DNA of 64,000 nucleotides from assembly GCF_030272615.1 (NCBI RefSeq), contig NC_081415.1, positions 606,059,137-606,123,136 on the forward strand, in the 5' to 3' direction. This document shows, piece after piece, positions 23,894 through 35,451 of this stretch (its first letter is position 1; every line of letters begins with the position of its first letter). This DNA comes from Cryptomeria japonica (taxonomy: Eukaryota; Streptophyta; Pinopsida; Cupressales; Cupressaceae). A model generated the notes under the pieces. It did not search any database. It was not told the origin of the DNA and saw only the letters and a list, made by a program, of their open reading frames with translations. Both the position numbers and the translations under genes were made by a program.

Positions 23894-25419
23894 TGATAGT
23901 TCTAATACTTAATATAAGTATAGATCCAATAGCCAATAAGATGAGAGGGGGGGGTGAATCATACAAACTTCATCATCCATAAAAACATCAGATTCAACCT
24001 CGGTAACATATATATCAGTCATATATCCAAAATTGTCAAACATGCAAACTCAAAAGCATATGAACAATATAAACCTCATAACACCAGATTTAACATGAAA
24101 ACCCAAATAGGGAAAAACCACTATGGGATTTTGGACCCACTAAGAAATATACTCTTCTAGAGTATGCTCGGTTAAAATAAAATCCTATTAAAGATTACAA
24201 ACACATTGCTAGATGTGACCCGGTTAAGGGATTTCCCTCAGATTTGTTAGGATCTTCACTTTGTTAGAAGTGACCTTGTCAAAGGATTTCAAACACTCAA
24301 TCAGAATGTCACCTTGCTAGAGGATTTACATATAAGAATGTTAAGTCCACTCGGTTAAGAGATTTTATGTCACTTTCACAAAATAACAGTAATAAAAATC
24401 TATCTGCAACTTCACATCTAAAATGCTAAAGCAGATTCTTATTTGTTCAATACAATCTAGACATAGAACTAATCTTGTCTATCTGTTGGGCTTCTATACT
24501 ATGTTATTCTAACAGGTCTTCAATCTTCTGTGCTCGGTAATCACTATGTAGCATCCATGTGCATACACTTGCCCGCATACATTGTTTATCAATAGTTTCC
24601 TATTTATAAACAATTAGGTAACCGCTTAATCTCCTTGATCACATTTCCCATGATCAATCATAGCCATCAGATCTTCAATCTTTTCCAGGTTCAATGCATC
24701 TTTCGATCTGAAAATGTTTTACCCCCCCTTGGAACTTGCATAATAGTCTTGGAACTTGTGCTAGGGTATTGCGGTTCAATCTGAGCTGTAGATCATCATG
24801 TCGACTTTCCATTGCCTTAGATTCATTAATAAACTTCTTCCACGGCTTACCAATCATTGATCCGCTCCAACTCATCGGCTTCTTTCATTAAATACCACAT
24901 GTAAACATTTAATGCTTTCTGTTATAGCTCGGTTACAACTCAGTAACAACTCGATGAATACTAAACTTCACTCGGTAGACATTCCGCCTTCATTAACCGA
25001 TAGCGATAACCTTAGGGTTTACCGACTAGGTTCCTTAGGGTTTATAACATAGTATAGTATTAACCTTTACATTTTACAACATATGTATGATGTTAAAACA
25101 ATCTAAAACATCATGATCTCATCATTGTATGACTCGGTAGTAGTTGCCCATTGAATACCTTATTCATCCCTTTATTCATCATATTCTTTACTGTGTCTTT
25201 TACCAACTTCTTCATAATCTTCATATCATACTTCTCAAGATATGGCAACATCATACTGAATTAGAAAATCAATTTCTTGACATCAATGACAAAATAATAA
25301 TATCAAGATAGTAAAACATCTTTAATCAGTTATATCCATAATCATCAACAACCTTCTCAATATCCTTATTGAAATGCCAACAATCTTTCATTGTCTGTTA
25401 TAATGCAATATTGCCAACA
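23894..25419 (-). repeat. 5' LTR of the minus-strand copia element
   Basis: Sense start TGTTGGCAATATTGC at 25419 and end TTAGAACTATCA at 23894. It matches 17693-19210 closely over its whole length. Differences include C/T and G/A changes in the first 60 bases and a one-base longer G run. Confidence 0.93.
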
Positions 25420-27014
25420 ACTAGTAGGATTGAAAGTAGGATCATTATTCGAGTCCATTTGACTCCTATCCTTTTACAATTGGGTAATGGGCAATAATTA
25501 ATCCTATGGAAACCTAAGGATGTGTAATGCCAAAGATTGAAATCGGACACCCTATGGATTTGGATGCAAATGCCTAAGGTTGATGATGATGAACTATGAA
25601 TGCAATTAGATAGCGTAAGCCTTTTGGAAGATTCATAAGACACTCTATTGAGGACGTGTGGGAGGAGGTGGAGGTCTTTGTTGAATATGAGCTCTCTCAA
25701 ATCTTTGTTGTAAGATTTATCTTGTAACTATAGCTTCAATTATTTTTGCTTTTTGATCTTCCTCCTCTAACACAAAGGTAATTCCTATATATTAGGTTGT
25801 GTTTCTCTTTAATCTCCATGCAAGGTTGTTTAATCCTGAGATAATGTCTTATTGGTCGTTGTAAAGTCCTAAGTTCAGTTGCAAGACTGGGATTATATCT
25901 CTACAAGGTAGCACCATTTTGTGTTCATGCTAAGCGACTCTTCTAAAAGGGATGATATGATGGGTAAGATGATAATGTTGACGCTAATAAGGACAAAATC
26001 GGAGGACCAGGTTTAGGACAATGTGCCAGCGATATTGAGGAATGTTTTGACCCTTGACAAGACTGAGATTGATCTTAGATATTGATACCCTATACTAGAA
26101 TTGTGAGCAAGGGCATGAGATTGTTTAGTGATTAACTAATAAAGGGGTCTTTAGTTGTCAATGATTCTCTAGCTTAATGATAAAAACCACATCTTTGGAT
26201 AATGTGGGCAATTCTAAGACATAAAATGAAGACTTCTATGGGAATGCAACCTATAAGAAACTAAGGATTCTAAGGGACACCATTGATCGCAAAAGACATG
26301 GAACAGTATAGACCTTGAATATGACTTGGGGATTGTCTGTCTGAGCACCAATTTTGCCATTCTAACAAAAAATTTAACTAGGAAAAATGCAAAATAGGAG
26401 ACTGGCAAATGCATAATACAGACTAGGCAAGTGAGGAATGTAAATAGGTCAAATGCAAAATGAAGACAGGTCAAATGCAAAATAGAGTCTAATCAAATGC
26501 GAAATTTTGTGTTTTGGGAATTGTTTTAATCGGTTTCTAGGGTTTTGGTCAAGTGTTTGTAATTTGACACTCAAAAAATATTATAGATAGTATGGCCGCC
26601 TTATTTTTGAAGACTCTGAAAACCAGAGTTACGTGAGAAAGGACCTAGATTGGCCAAGTCTGAACTGATTTTACTAGTTTATCACATTGAAGATTTTGCA
26701 TACATTACAAAGACAAACACATGTCCTAGTCAAGATATGATGGAAACCATCCAATGGAGCCCCTACAATAAAATACCACAAGCAGAATAGACAGATAAAG
26801 ATATTGGTGACACTAGCTCCCCTCCATGGTACGAGCACCCCAAATCTCTTACCCCAAAGATATGTAGATCTTGAAACTGAGGGATTCTTCTCTCATTCTG
26901 AAGAGTACATGAGGAGTATCTACAAGGTAAGATCTGCACTACTGAACCATCAGATGTAGGGTTTTTATGGCCTCTAAGAACAAATGTTTTTAGTCATTAA
27001 TCAATAGTACCATG
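25420..27014. other. Non-coding stretch, possibly 5' part of the gypsy element
   Basis: No convincing coding frame. On the minus strand, around 26355-26340, 'ggcaaaattggtgctcagac' could be an LTR end plus primer site of a gypsy element, but no matching LTR was found. A short imperfect repeat lies at 26380-26505. The right end is the target site of the next copia element. Confidence 0.35.
26380..26505. repeat. Imperfect tandem repeat of a ~22-25 bp unit
   Basis: The phrase 'caaatgcaaaat' with variants (gcataat, gcgaaat) recurs about five times with spacers reading 'agacagg' or 'agactagg'. Confidence 0.7.
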
Positions 27015-27515
27015 TGTTCGGTGTGGAGCCTGATCAATCTCCAAGTGGGAGATTGTTGAAATGTGGCGATTGATCAACAAAGTATTGTACACTCAACATG
27101 TATCCTCACGGGGGTCTGGGGCCTAGCTGGGCCTCAGGCAGGGGTTCGGGGGCGGTAACCCTTGAGAAAAGCGAGGGTTCAGGGGCGGGAGCCCTTGAGA
27201 AAAAAAAAAATTGGGTATTTTTTTTATGAAAACTGACATTGTAATAAAACCCTAAAAAGGCCGACTTTGTTTTTGCCCTAAAAACACATGTTATAAGTGG
27301 CTAGGATGCTCAAGACATTGTAAGGTTGATGTACTGTTTTTGTTGGATAATATGAAAGATTGGATGACTGTGTATGGTGGACGTAACCCATTCTGGGTAA
27401 ACCACGTTAAATCTCTATGTTATCTGTGTCCTGTTTTATTTCTTTATCTTTTGTATTTAAATCTAAATATAATTGTTAGTTCATATTTGCTTCGGATCTG
27501 CTTGAAACCCTAACA
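27015..27515 (+). repeat. 5' LTR of the TNT1-like element
   Basis: 501 bp. Contains a G-rich segment (about 27110-27200) and then an AT-rich 3' part. An internal copy of the purine tract plus TGTT (aagtgggagattgtt, about 27043-27057) lies near its start. Confidence 0.93.
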
Positions 27516-27530
27516 ATTGGTATCAGAGTG
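27516..27530 (+). other. Primer binding site of the TNT1-like element
   Basis: 'attggtatcagagtg' directly after the LTR; an initiator tRNA-Met type site with one change at the end. Confidence 0.88.
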
Positions 27531-27575
27531 AGGTTTTCTGTAAATTGGCAGGACTTTTAGATTTGAGTGGGAGTA

Positions 27576-30500
27576 ATGGAGGATTCCAAATTCAAGGTCG
27601 AAAAGTTTAACGACCAGAATTATCAGTTATGAAAAATGCAGATGGAGGATTACCTATATCAAAAGGATTTGTGGCGACCATTGGAAGGAAAGGCAAAGAA
27701 ACCGACCACAATGTCAGATGAAGAGTGGGACATTTTAGATAGAAAGGCACTGGGATCCATTCGATTGTGCCTTGCACCATCTATAGCATTCAATATAACA
27801 GAAGCAAAAATGACTGTAGATTTGATGGCGACATTGGCTAAGTTGTATGAGAAACCCTCGGCTTCGAATAAGGTATTTCTTATGAAGCGTCTGTTTAATT
27901 TGAAAATGAGTGAGGGAGGATCTGTAGCGGAGCACTTAAATGAATTTAATACAATTACCAGTCAATTGTCTTTGGTAAAAATTACTTTTGCAGAAGAGGT
28001 TAGGGCTCTCTTGATTTTATGTTCTTTGCTAGAAAGCTGGAATAGCTTGGTTATGGTTGTAAGTAACTCTGTCTCAGGTAAAAATACTTTGGTATTTGAT
28101 GATATTGTTGGTGTTATCCTAAGCAAGGAAATGCAAAGGAAAAGCACAGGTGAGACTCCAACATCATCGGGTAGTGTTTTGAATGTGGAGAACAGAGGAA
28201 GATCAAAGGAAAGAGGAAAAGGCCTTGGGAATGAGAAGTCATGAGGAAAGTCAAAGAAAGGACGCTCTCAATCTAGAGGAAAGAAAGATTGCTGGTACTA
28301 CGGAAAGCCTGGTCATCTAAAGAAAGATTGTTGGTCTCGAAAAAACAAAGAAGGAGACAAAAATGAAAATGATAGTAAGGAAGCTAATATTGCAAGTAAT
28401 ACTTTACAAGATGCTTTAATCTTATGTTTGGATAATGTTAATGATTCCTGGGTAATAGATTCGGGGGCTTCATTTCATGCTACACCCCATAGAAAATATT
28501 TTCTAGATTATGTTCAAGGTGATTTTGGACAGGTATATTTGGGTGATGATGAGCCCTATCAAATTGTTGGAAAAGGAAAGATAAAGATCAAGTTGCAGAA
28601 TGGAAATGACTGGTTTCTGCAGAAGGTAAGACATGTTCCTAATTTAAGAAGAAATTTAATTTCTACAGGGCAACTAGGTAGTGAAGGTTGCATAGTTACC
28701 CTCTCAGACAGTATGTGGAAGGTCGCTAAAGGATCATTAGTAATAGCTAAAGGTGCGAAGGTAGGCACATTATATCTATGTACAGGTAACACTTACTCTA
28801 CCCTAGCTGCTACAGATAAAGTTATTGCAGGGACAACAACAATAAATGTTGCAAGAACAGATTCGATAATGTGGCACCATAGGCTTGGGCACATGAGTGA
28901 GAAAGGGATGAAAACCCTTCACTCCAAAAATCTATTGCCAGGACTAAAGAAGATTGATTTAGAGTTCTGTGAAAACTGTGTTTATGGTAAACAGAAAAGA
29001 GTCAGATTTCTCAAGGTTGGGAAAGAGAAGAAGAGTGAGAAGTTAGAGCTTGTACATTCAGATGTATGGGGACCGGCTCAGGTATCATCTCTTGGTGGCT
29101 CTTGTTATTATGTTATTTTTATTGATGACTCAACCAGAAAAACATGGGTATATTTCCTAAAACAAAAATCAAATGTTTTTGAAACTTTTAAGAAATGGAA
29201 ATCTTTGGTTGAGAATGAGACAGGAAAAAAGTTGAAGTGTCTCAGATCGAATAATGGAGGTGAGTATTGCAGTAAAACATTTGAAGATTATTGCTCCTTA
29301 AATGGGATTCGAAAGCAGAAGACAATTCCAGGAACTCCACAGGAAAATGGTGTGTCAGAGAGAATGAATAGGACTATCATGGAACGTGCGAGGAGCATGA
29401 GATTGCATGCTGGATTGCCCTTACATTTTTGGGCAGATGTTGTACATACTGTTGTCTATTTCATAAATAGAGGACCTTCAACCCCTTTGGATGGTGGTAT
29501 TCCAGAGGAGGCATGGACTGGTAAAAAAGTAAATTATTCTTTTCTAAAAACTTTTGGTTGCGAAGCTTTTGTCCATGTTGATAAAGAAAATAGAACCAAG
29601 CTTGATGCTAAATCTCAGAAATGTACCTTCATTGGATATGGGATAGATGAATATGGCTATCGGTTATGGGATTTTGAAAATAAAAAAATAATTAGAAGTA
29701 GAGATGTTATATTCAATTAGAAGGTCATGTATAAAGAACAGATGCAAGAAAAGAAGCATGAATAGGACAAACAAGAATATGTGGTGTTGGATGAGATTCC
29801 TGAAAATGAAATGCCACAGGTACCTGATGCTCAACAACAACAGATTGTCCCACAAACTCCTGCAAGTGTTAGACATTCTACGAGGACAAGTAGACCCCCT
29901 GAAAGATTTTCTCCTTCTTTGTATTATATTTTATTAACGGATTCTGGTGAACCAGAAGAATATGAAGAAGCAATGCAGGTAGATGCCAAACAACAGTGGG
30001 AGCTAGGCATGAAAGAGGAGATGGACTCCTTGATGAAAAATAAGACTTGGGACTTAGTCCCTTTACTTGCAGAAAAAAGAGCCTTGCCTAACAAATGGGA
30101 TTATCGGCTAAAGGAGGAGGAAGGAGGTCAGAAAAGATATAAGGCCAGACTTGTGGTAAAAGGTTTTGCACAGAAAAAGGGTATAGATTATGATGAAATA
30201 TTTTCTCCAGTTGTAAAAATGACTTCAATTAGAACTGTACTTAGTCTTGTGGTTGCAGATGATTTACATCTTGAACAATTAGATGTCAAAATAGCTTTTC
30301 TCCATGGAGATTTGGAGGAGGAAATTTACATGTTGCAACCACAGGGATATGAGGTCAAAGGTAAGGAGAACTTGGTGTGCAGGTTGAACAAAAGTCTGTA
30401 TGGCCTAAAGCAAGCACCTCGACAATGGTACTTAAAATTTGATAGTTTCATGGCTAAACACGGTTATCATAAATGTCATTCTGATCATTGTATATATTTT

Positions 30501-31502
30501 AAGAGATTTGATAATGGCAGCTATATTATCCTGTTGCTTTATGTTGATGACATGCTTGTTGCTGGGTCTAACATGCAACATATAAATGATCTTAAACAGA
30601 AATTAGCCAGGTCATATGCTATGAAGGATTTGGGTGCAGCTAAGCAAATTCTCGGTATGAGGATTACATGGGACAGGAAAAATAGAACCTTGAATTTGTC
30701 CCAAAGTGAGTATATAAAGAAGGTGTTGAAAAGATTTAACATGCAGGATGCAAAAGCAGTTAGTACACCTTTGGCTAGTCATTTCAAATTGACTAAGGAG
30801 ATGTGCCCAAAGGCACAGGAAGAGGTTAATAAAATGTCTAACATCCCGTATTCATCAGCTGTTGGCAGTTTGATGTATGCAATGGTATGCACAAGGCCAG
30901 ATATTGCACATGTTGTGGGAGTTGTGAGCAGGTTTATGAGTAATCCGGGTATGGAACATTGGAATGCTGTGAAATGGATTCTTCAGTATTTGAAAGGAAC
31001 TACTACGAAGGCATTATGTTTCAAAGGATCTAATGCTGCTCTAAGTGGATTTGTTGACTCTGATCTAGCGGGTGATATTGATTCACGGAGGAGTACTACA
31101 GGGTATGTTTTTACTATAGGGGGAACTGCAGTTAGTTGGATTTCTAGGCTGCAAAAGGTTGTTGCACTTTCAACCACTGAAGCTGAGTATGTTGCTGCTA
31201 CAGAAGCCAGCAAGGAGATGATTTGGTTGCAATGTTTTCTGGAGGAATTAGGTCAGACACAAGAGGATAGCCCATTGTATACTGATAGCTAGAGTGCCAT
31301 TCATCTTGCGAAGAACTCTGCTTTTCATTCAAGGACAAAGCACATTCAGCTCGGGTACCACTTCATTCAGACTGTTTTGGAGGAGGGTCAGATACGGCTT
31401 GAGAAGATTCACACAAGTGAGAATCCTGTCGATATGTTCACGAAGGCAGTTCCACAAGAGAAGCTGATTTCTTCATCAGTTTCTGTTGGTCTTCTTGATT
31501 GA
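27576..31502 (+). pseudogene. TNT1-like Gag-Pol polyprotein with internal stops and active-site changes
   Basis: One frame from ATG 27576 to TGA 31500-31502. Gag starts MEDSKFKVEKFNDQNYQL. The zinc knuckle at 28290 reads CWYYGKPGHLKKDC, with the second Cys replaced by Tyr. Protease has DSWVIDSGASFHAT. Integrase has WHHRLGHMSEKG and CENCVYGK (HHCC), HSDVWGP, then RSNNGGEY with Asn at 29250-29252 where the catalytic Asp belongs, then PQENGVSERMNR. Reverse transcriptase has [24 protein letters not shown] and YVDDML. RNase H has VDSDLAGDIDSRRSTTGYVF, STTEAEYVAA and TKHIQLGYHF. In-frame stops at 27630, 28242, 29718, 29763 and 31290; no frameshift. The missing Asp alone should abolish integration. 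Confidence 0.95.
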
Positions 31503-31584
31503 TAATTATGGAATTTATACCAGTCGAGTCCTAGTGTTTTATCCAGCGGATGTTGCATGTACAATGGTGTCATGTAGTATCAGT

Positions 31585-31599
31585 CTCTAAGTGGGAGAT
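31585..31599 (+). other. Polypurine tract of the TNT1-like element
   Basis: 'aagtgggagat' immediately before TGTTCGG at 31600. A second copy of the same tract lies inside the LTR at about 31628. Confidence 0.85.
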
Positions 31600-32101
31600 T
31601 GTTCGGTGTGGAGCCTGATCAGTCTCCAAGTGGGAGATTGTTGAAATGTGGCGATTGATCAGCAAAGTACTGTACACTCAGCACGTATCCTCGTCGGGGT
31701 CCGAGGCTGGGTTGGGCCCCGAGCAAGGGTTCAAGGGCGGCAGCCCCCAAGAAAAGTGAGGGTTCAGGGGTGGGAGCCCCTGAGAAAAAAAATTTTGGGG
31801 GTATTTTTTTTATGAAAACTGACATTGTAATAAAACCCTAAAAAGGCCGACTTTGTTTTTGCCCTAAAAACACATGTTATAAGCGGCTGGGATGCTTAAG
31901 GCATTGTAAGGTTGATGTACTATTTTTGTTGGATAATAAGAAAGATTAGATGACTGTGTATGGTGGACGTAACCCATTCTAGGTGAACCACGTTAAATCT
32001 TTGTGTTATATGTGTCCTGTTTTATTTCTTTATGTTTTGTATTTAAATCTACATATAATTGTTAGTTCATATTTGCTTCGGATCTGCTTGAAACCCTAAC
32101 A
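31600..32101 (+). repeat. 3' LTR of the TNT1-like element
   Basis: 502 bp, aligned to 27015-27515 with scattered substitutions such as gtattg versus gtactg and catg versus cacg. It is followed by the CCATG duplication. Confidence 0.93.
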
Positions 32102-32106
32102 CCATG

Positions 32107-33541
32107 GTACATGCACAAGTGCATTTTGGCTTGACCCCTACCATAAGGTCATTAATCAATAGTTGGTACCTAAAAAGTAACCTTCCAAGTCTAGAGAACA
32201 CCCAAAAAACGACCTATGACCTTGTAAGAATTTTTCTATGATTAAGATAGAGGTTTGGTCCCTTTGAACATCATTATCTTTTTATGAAGGTGGTGTCACT
32301 TTATATTCAATGAGAATATTTTATTAATTTAAAATATTTTTCAATTGAAGGTTATAACATCATGTTCATGTCAACAGATATTTACCCCCAATTCTTCTTC
32401 CTCGCCATTAGTATTTTGGTTTTGACACTTGACCTTTGTAGGCTTCGTTTTAGATTATGTTTTCTCCTTTCTCTAGTAATTTTATAATCTAGGATAAAAA
32501 ATTTATGGGTACACAATGGTGTAGATGGTTTTTTGTGTCAATATCATCTAAAAATTATAGATTCTCATAAGTGTTTTTTAGTCCTTTTTTGTGTACTTCT
32601 CATTTATGTAATTTAATCTATCTCATTCTAATCTATCTCATTCTATAAAATGATGAAGGGCACTCCCCTTACAAACCCAAACACACAACAATAGTGAAGA
32701 AATAAACAGAAAATGCAAGAAAGAAACACTTGCCTTTCTATTACTCCAACGAAATGAAACTACAACATTCAAAAAATAGCATGCTATAGCCACATGGGCT
32801 TTTCTTATTACAATAATCTACAAGCCAAAGCCACAATCTACACTACTAGAATTGTCATTTGTCACCCCTCCTCTTGTTCACCTTCTTATCTAGAATGTAT
32901 AACCACCCTAGAATATTCTAGAAAGTGTAATCCATATTTTTGTGATCGACCACTTTTCTCTCCTTTTTCCTTGCCTTGGAACATGCCCACCAGAGTATTT
33001 TGAAAAAAAAATATTTCCCTTCCTAAAGTAACACAACTTTTGGAGGCCATAACTTTTGATCCGAAAACCTGATTGAGACTTATTTTTAATTGAAGATCTT
33101 GGAGTGATCTACACCATGTTGTTCCTAGATCAAAAGTTGATTAGACATTCATTGAAGTCCCATTCGATCATTTAAAGGTCCAAAATTCAAATTGAATATC
33201 TTTTATAATAGTTTTGAACCTTGAAACATTAGTATATCCCAAACAATACATGATAATGAGATGATTCTTTCACCAATCATTATATGTTTCAATCGCTCCT
33301 TGGGGTCAATTTTTATGCTCATACATGAACAAATGCAAACTTACTAAAAATAGTAACCTTGCCATTTTTAGCCCTTATTAGAAAGTATTCACCAAACTTA
33401 ACAGAAATCAAAATAAACAATATTTTGGTGATGCAAGATTTCTCTTACATCCTAGATGTTCCTACATCAAGAATATTATACTTTAATTTTTGTAACGTAA
33501 TTTTGCATATGTAATGTATTAATCAAATTAACTACAAAGTG
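32107..33541. other. Non-coding stretch without recognised features
   Basis: AT-rich with only spurious small ORFs. The phrase 'gtcattaatcaatagt' at about 32150 repeats the sequence just left of the copia insertion (about 26993), a short direct repeat of the target region. Confidence 0.6.
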
Positions 33542-33833
33542 TCATTGTTATAATTTATTTTTGATTAAGTTTAAAACAGGTTTTTAAGGGACCCAAAACC
33601 CTGTACAAAGCAGTTTTAATAGGGAGGACCTGAAACCCATAACTAAAAATATTCAAGATTATCCACGAAACAAAGCTGAACAAAGACGAGACGGATCAAA
33701 GCCAAGAAAAGGGAATCTAAGCAGGCGGACCCCTCCAGAAAGAAAAGTTGCCTGACAAAAAAGAACATATGCATGGAAGGTCTACAGGCAGTTCGAACAA
33801 CAACTACCCCCAACCAAGAGCAACCAACCAACA

Positions 33834-35400
33834 TTAGGATTTCCCTTTGGATCCCTTCTTTTGGGATCTAAGGGTCATATCAAAAGAAGGCGAAGACCTT
33901 TTAGAATGTTTTCTTTTAACCGAAATCCAGCCTTCTTCAACCTTAGCAACCTCAACTTGCCAAACCAGCGAATGCAACCCAGGAAACCCAGCATCCAAGG
34001 AGATACCAGCAGACCTCAAAAAGCCAGCAGGACCAACAGAGACAGGGTTAGGCACATCACTGGAAGACGAGACAAACGGTGAAACAGCTCCAGCAGAAGC
34101 TATAGAAGCAAAAGCAAACAAAGGGGCAACACCATTAGACGTACCCACAAGAATCCTATCACATCCAACAGTAGGGGCAGATCCAGTAGACAAATCAAAA
34201 CCACCAATTGGCTCAGAAGGAATCAAAGCAGGAACACCATTTGAAACGTCAACTGAAGGGACAACACTATCAATAGGGACCTTGGGGGAAAATCCAGCAG
34301 AATCTACCACAAGCACTTTAGAGCCATTAATGGGAAGATCCTTCCCAACCGTCTAAGAAGAGCTCTTAAATACTTTATAATGCTGAGAAGAGGCACCTTT
34401 CCACCATGAAGACGGCTTCTTCACTTTAACTCTCTCTAAATCACATTTAGCCGCGACATGCCCAGTCTTGAAGCATCTTCTACATATGAAGGGAATCCCT
34501 TCATAATCCAAAGATTGAATCCAGAAACCCTTGGGGGTAACCCTTGGGGGTCGAAAGTTTGATCTCTGCTAGCAGCCCCTTAGAAGCATTAATATCTACC
34601 AAAATATGTGCGTAGGTAGAATGAAGGATATCAGAGGACTCCACATCCACCATAAGGAAATGTCCCAAAGCCTCACCCACTTCCTCAAGGTGTTGGTCCA
34701 CCCAAAATTGAAGTGGGAGGTTGGGGAGTCTAACCCAAATTGGCATTTTACAGAAGGATTCAGATGAGGGGTAGAAATCCTAATGCCAAGGTTTAATCAT
34801 CAACGGGAAGCAATTCTCCCAAGTAAAAAAATGTTCACATAGAATAATCTTTCTATCCACCAGTTTTTCAAACTTACCAATAAAAAAACCTTTGGCGAAA
34901 GGGAAAATCTGAACCGAATCCGAAATGAGGGGTTCCAGTGCTTAGAGACCCATTCATGGAGTCCCAGAAGACTGGGCCAAAAACCCTTAAACCGGCATAT
35001 AATCGCAAGAGAAGAAAGATCAGAGGCAATCTGATCAATCACATTAACCTTCTCTTCTTCCAAATTAATAGCAATAGACTGACAAACAGGAAAAGGCTTA
35101 GAGTCAACATAAGCATATCTCTTACCCCCTCCAGAAACTAGACGATCCGCATAAGAACCCCTAGAAGCCCTGAAAAAGGAGCCAGCCACACCCGAAACCC
35201 CTAAAGAAAAACCACCATTCACAGAAGAGGCGTCCAACTGCATCGCAACAAGAGATTCATGATCCACGGGAGCACCAGCCACAGGAGGACCATCGCCATT
35301 AGAGCAGGCAGAGGCCTCTAGATGACCAAGGGAGCAACGGCCAGAGGCCTCTAGATGACCAAGGGAGCAACGGCCAGAGGCAGTCAGGCGGGAGTTCTAA
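33834..35400 (-). pseudogene. LINE ORF1 (DUF4283-like domain and CCHC knuckle)
   Basis: The minus frame from about 35400 has no clear ATG and opens with an 11-codon repeat (GRCSLGHLEAS twice). It continues with RASRGSYADRLVSGG, then IICRFKGFWPSLLGLHEWV as in the DUF4283 domain of plant LINE ORF1 proteins. It frameshifts in an A7/T7 run at about 34828-34834, and the second part (MPIWVRLPNLPLQFWV, 34746-34501) is followed by a CCHC knuckle CRRCFKTGHVAAKC at about 34480-34439. A Ser/Val/Gly-rich tail ends in KKGSKGKS at 33834. ORF1 binds element RNA. At least two frame breaks and one stop make it inactive here. Confidence 0.75.
35309..35374. repeat. 33-bp perfect tandem duplication at the LINE 5' end
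   Basis: Two copies of a unit starting 'cagaggcctctagatgacc' in direct tandem, with the start of a third partial copy. It keeps the ORF1 frame. Confidence 0.93.
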
Positions 35401-35451
35401 GCGGCAAACATTTCAAAATATATGAATATATTCGACTCATTGTTATAATTT

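Larger units (their letters stand above)
17693..25419 (-). mobile_element. Nearly full-length Ty1/copia retrotransposon
   Basis: Two 1.5-kb LTRs (17693-19210 and 23894-25419) flank one polyprotein frame on the minus strand. Minus-strand order is LTR start TGTTGGCAATATTG, LTR end AACTATCA, primer site ATTGGTATCAGAG, then gag, protease, integrase, reverse transcriptase and RNase H, then the polypurine tract (AAAGGGGGAGAT) and second LTR. Protease-integrase-RT order defines copia. The LTRs are highly similar with scattered, mostly transition differences, suggesting a fairly young insertion. A perfect target duplication is not evident (ctaat on the left, actag on the right). Confidence 0.95.
27015..32101 (+). 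mobile_element. TNT1/Tork-like Ty1/copia retrotransposon
   Basis: LTRs at 27015-27515 and 31600-32101 both run from TGTTCGGTGTGG to AAACCCTAACA. A perfect CCATG duplication lies at 27010-27014 and 32102-32106. The primer site follows the first LTR, a purine tract precedes the second, and one polyprotein frame lies between. Gag and integrase phrases (RSRDVIF, LGHMSEKG, GTPQENGVSERMNRT) resemble the TNT1/Tork group. LTRs differ at many positions, so it is older than the copia element at 17.7-25.4 kb. Internal stops make it inactive. Confidence 0.95.
33557..35436 (-). mobile_element. LINE derivative with ORF1 and 3' end but no ORF2 (half-a-LINE)
   Basis: A 15-bp perfect duplication tcattgttataattt lies at 33542-33556 and 35437-35451. 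Between the copies, on the minus strand, lie an ORF1-like region (35.4-33.83 kb), about 280 bp of 3' region, and a short A-rich tail (ttaatcaaaaat). No endonuclease, reverse transcriptase or RNase H is present. Because duplications flank the whole unit, the ORF2-less form was itself copied and inserted rather than deleted afterwards, although a later internal deletion cannot be excluded. Confidence 0.8.

Noticed and set aside
17688-25424. Target duplication for the minus-strand copia element
   Set aside because: ctaat on the left and actag on the right match only if shifted by one base with a mismatch; not strong enough to call.
26340-26370. 5' LTR end and primer site of the gypsy element
   Set aside because: A TGGTGCTCAGAC-like string is present on the minus strand, but no matching second LTR was found.
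33847-34356. Plus-strand open frame of 169 codons
   Set aside because: It lies opposite the LINE ORF1 tail, whose frame has a CCHC knuckle upstream; the plus frame has no recognisable domain.
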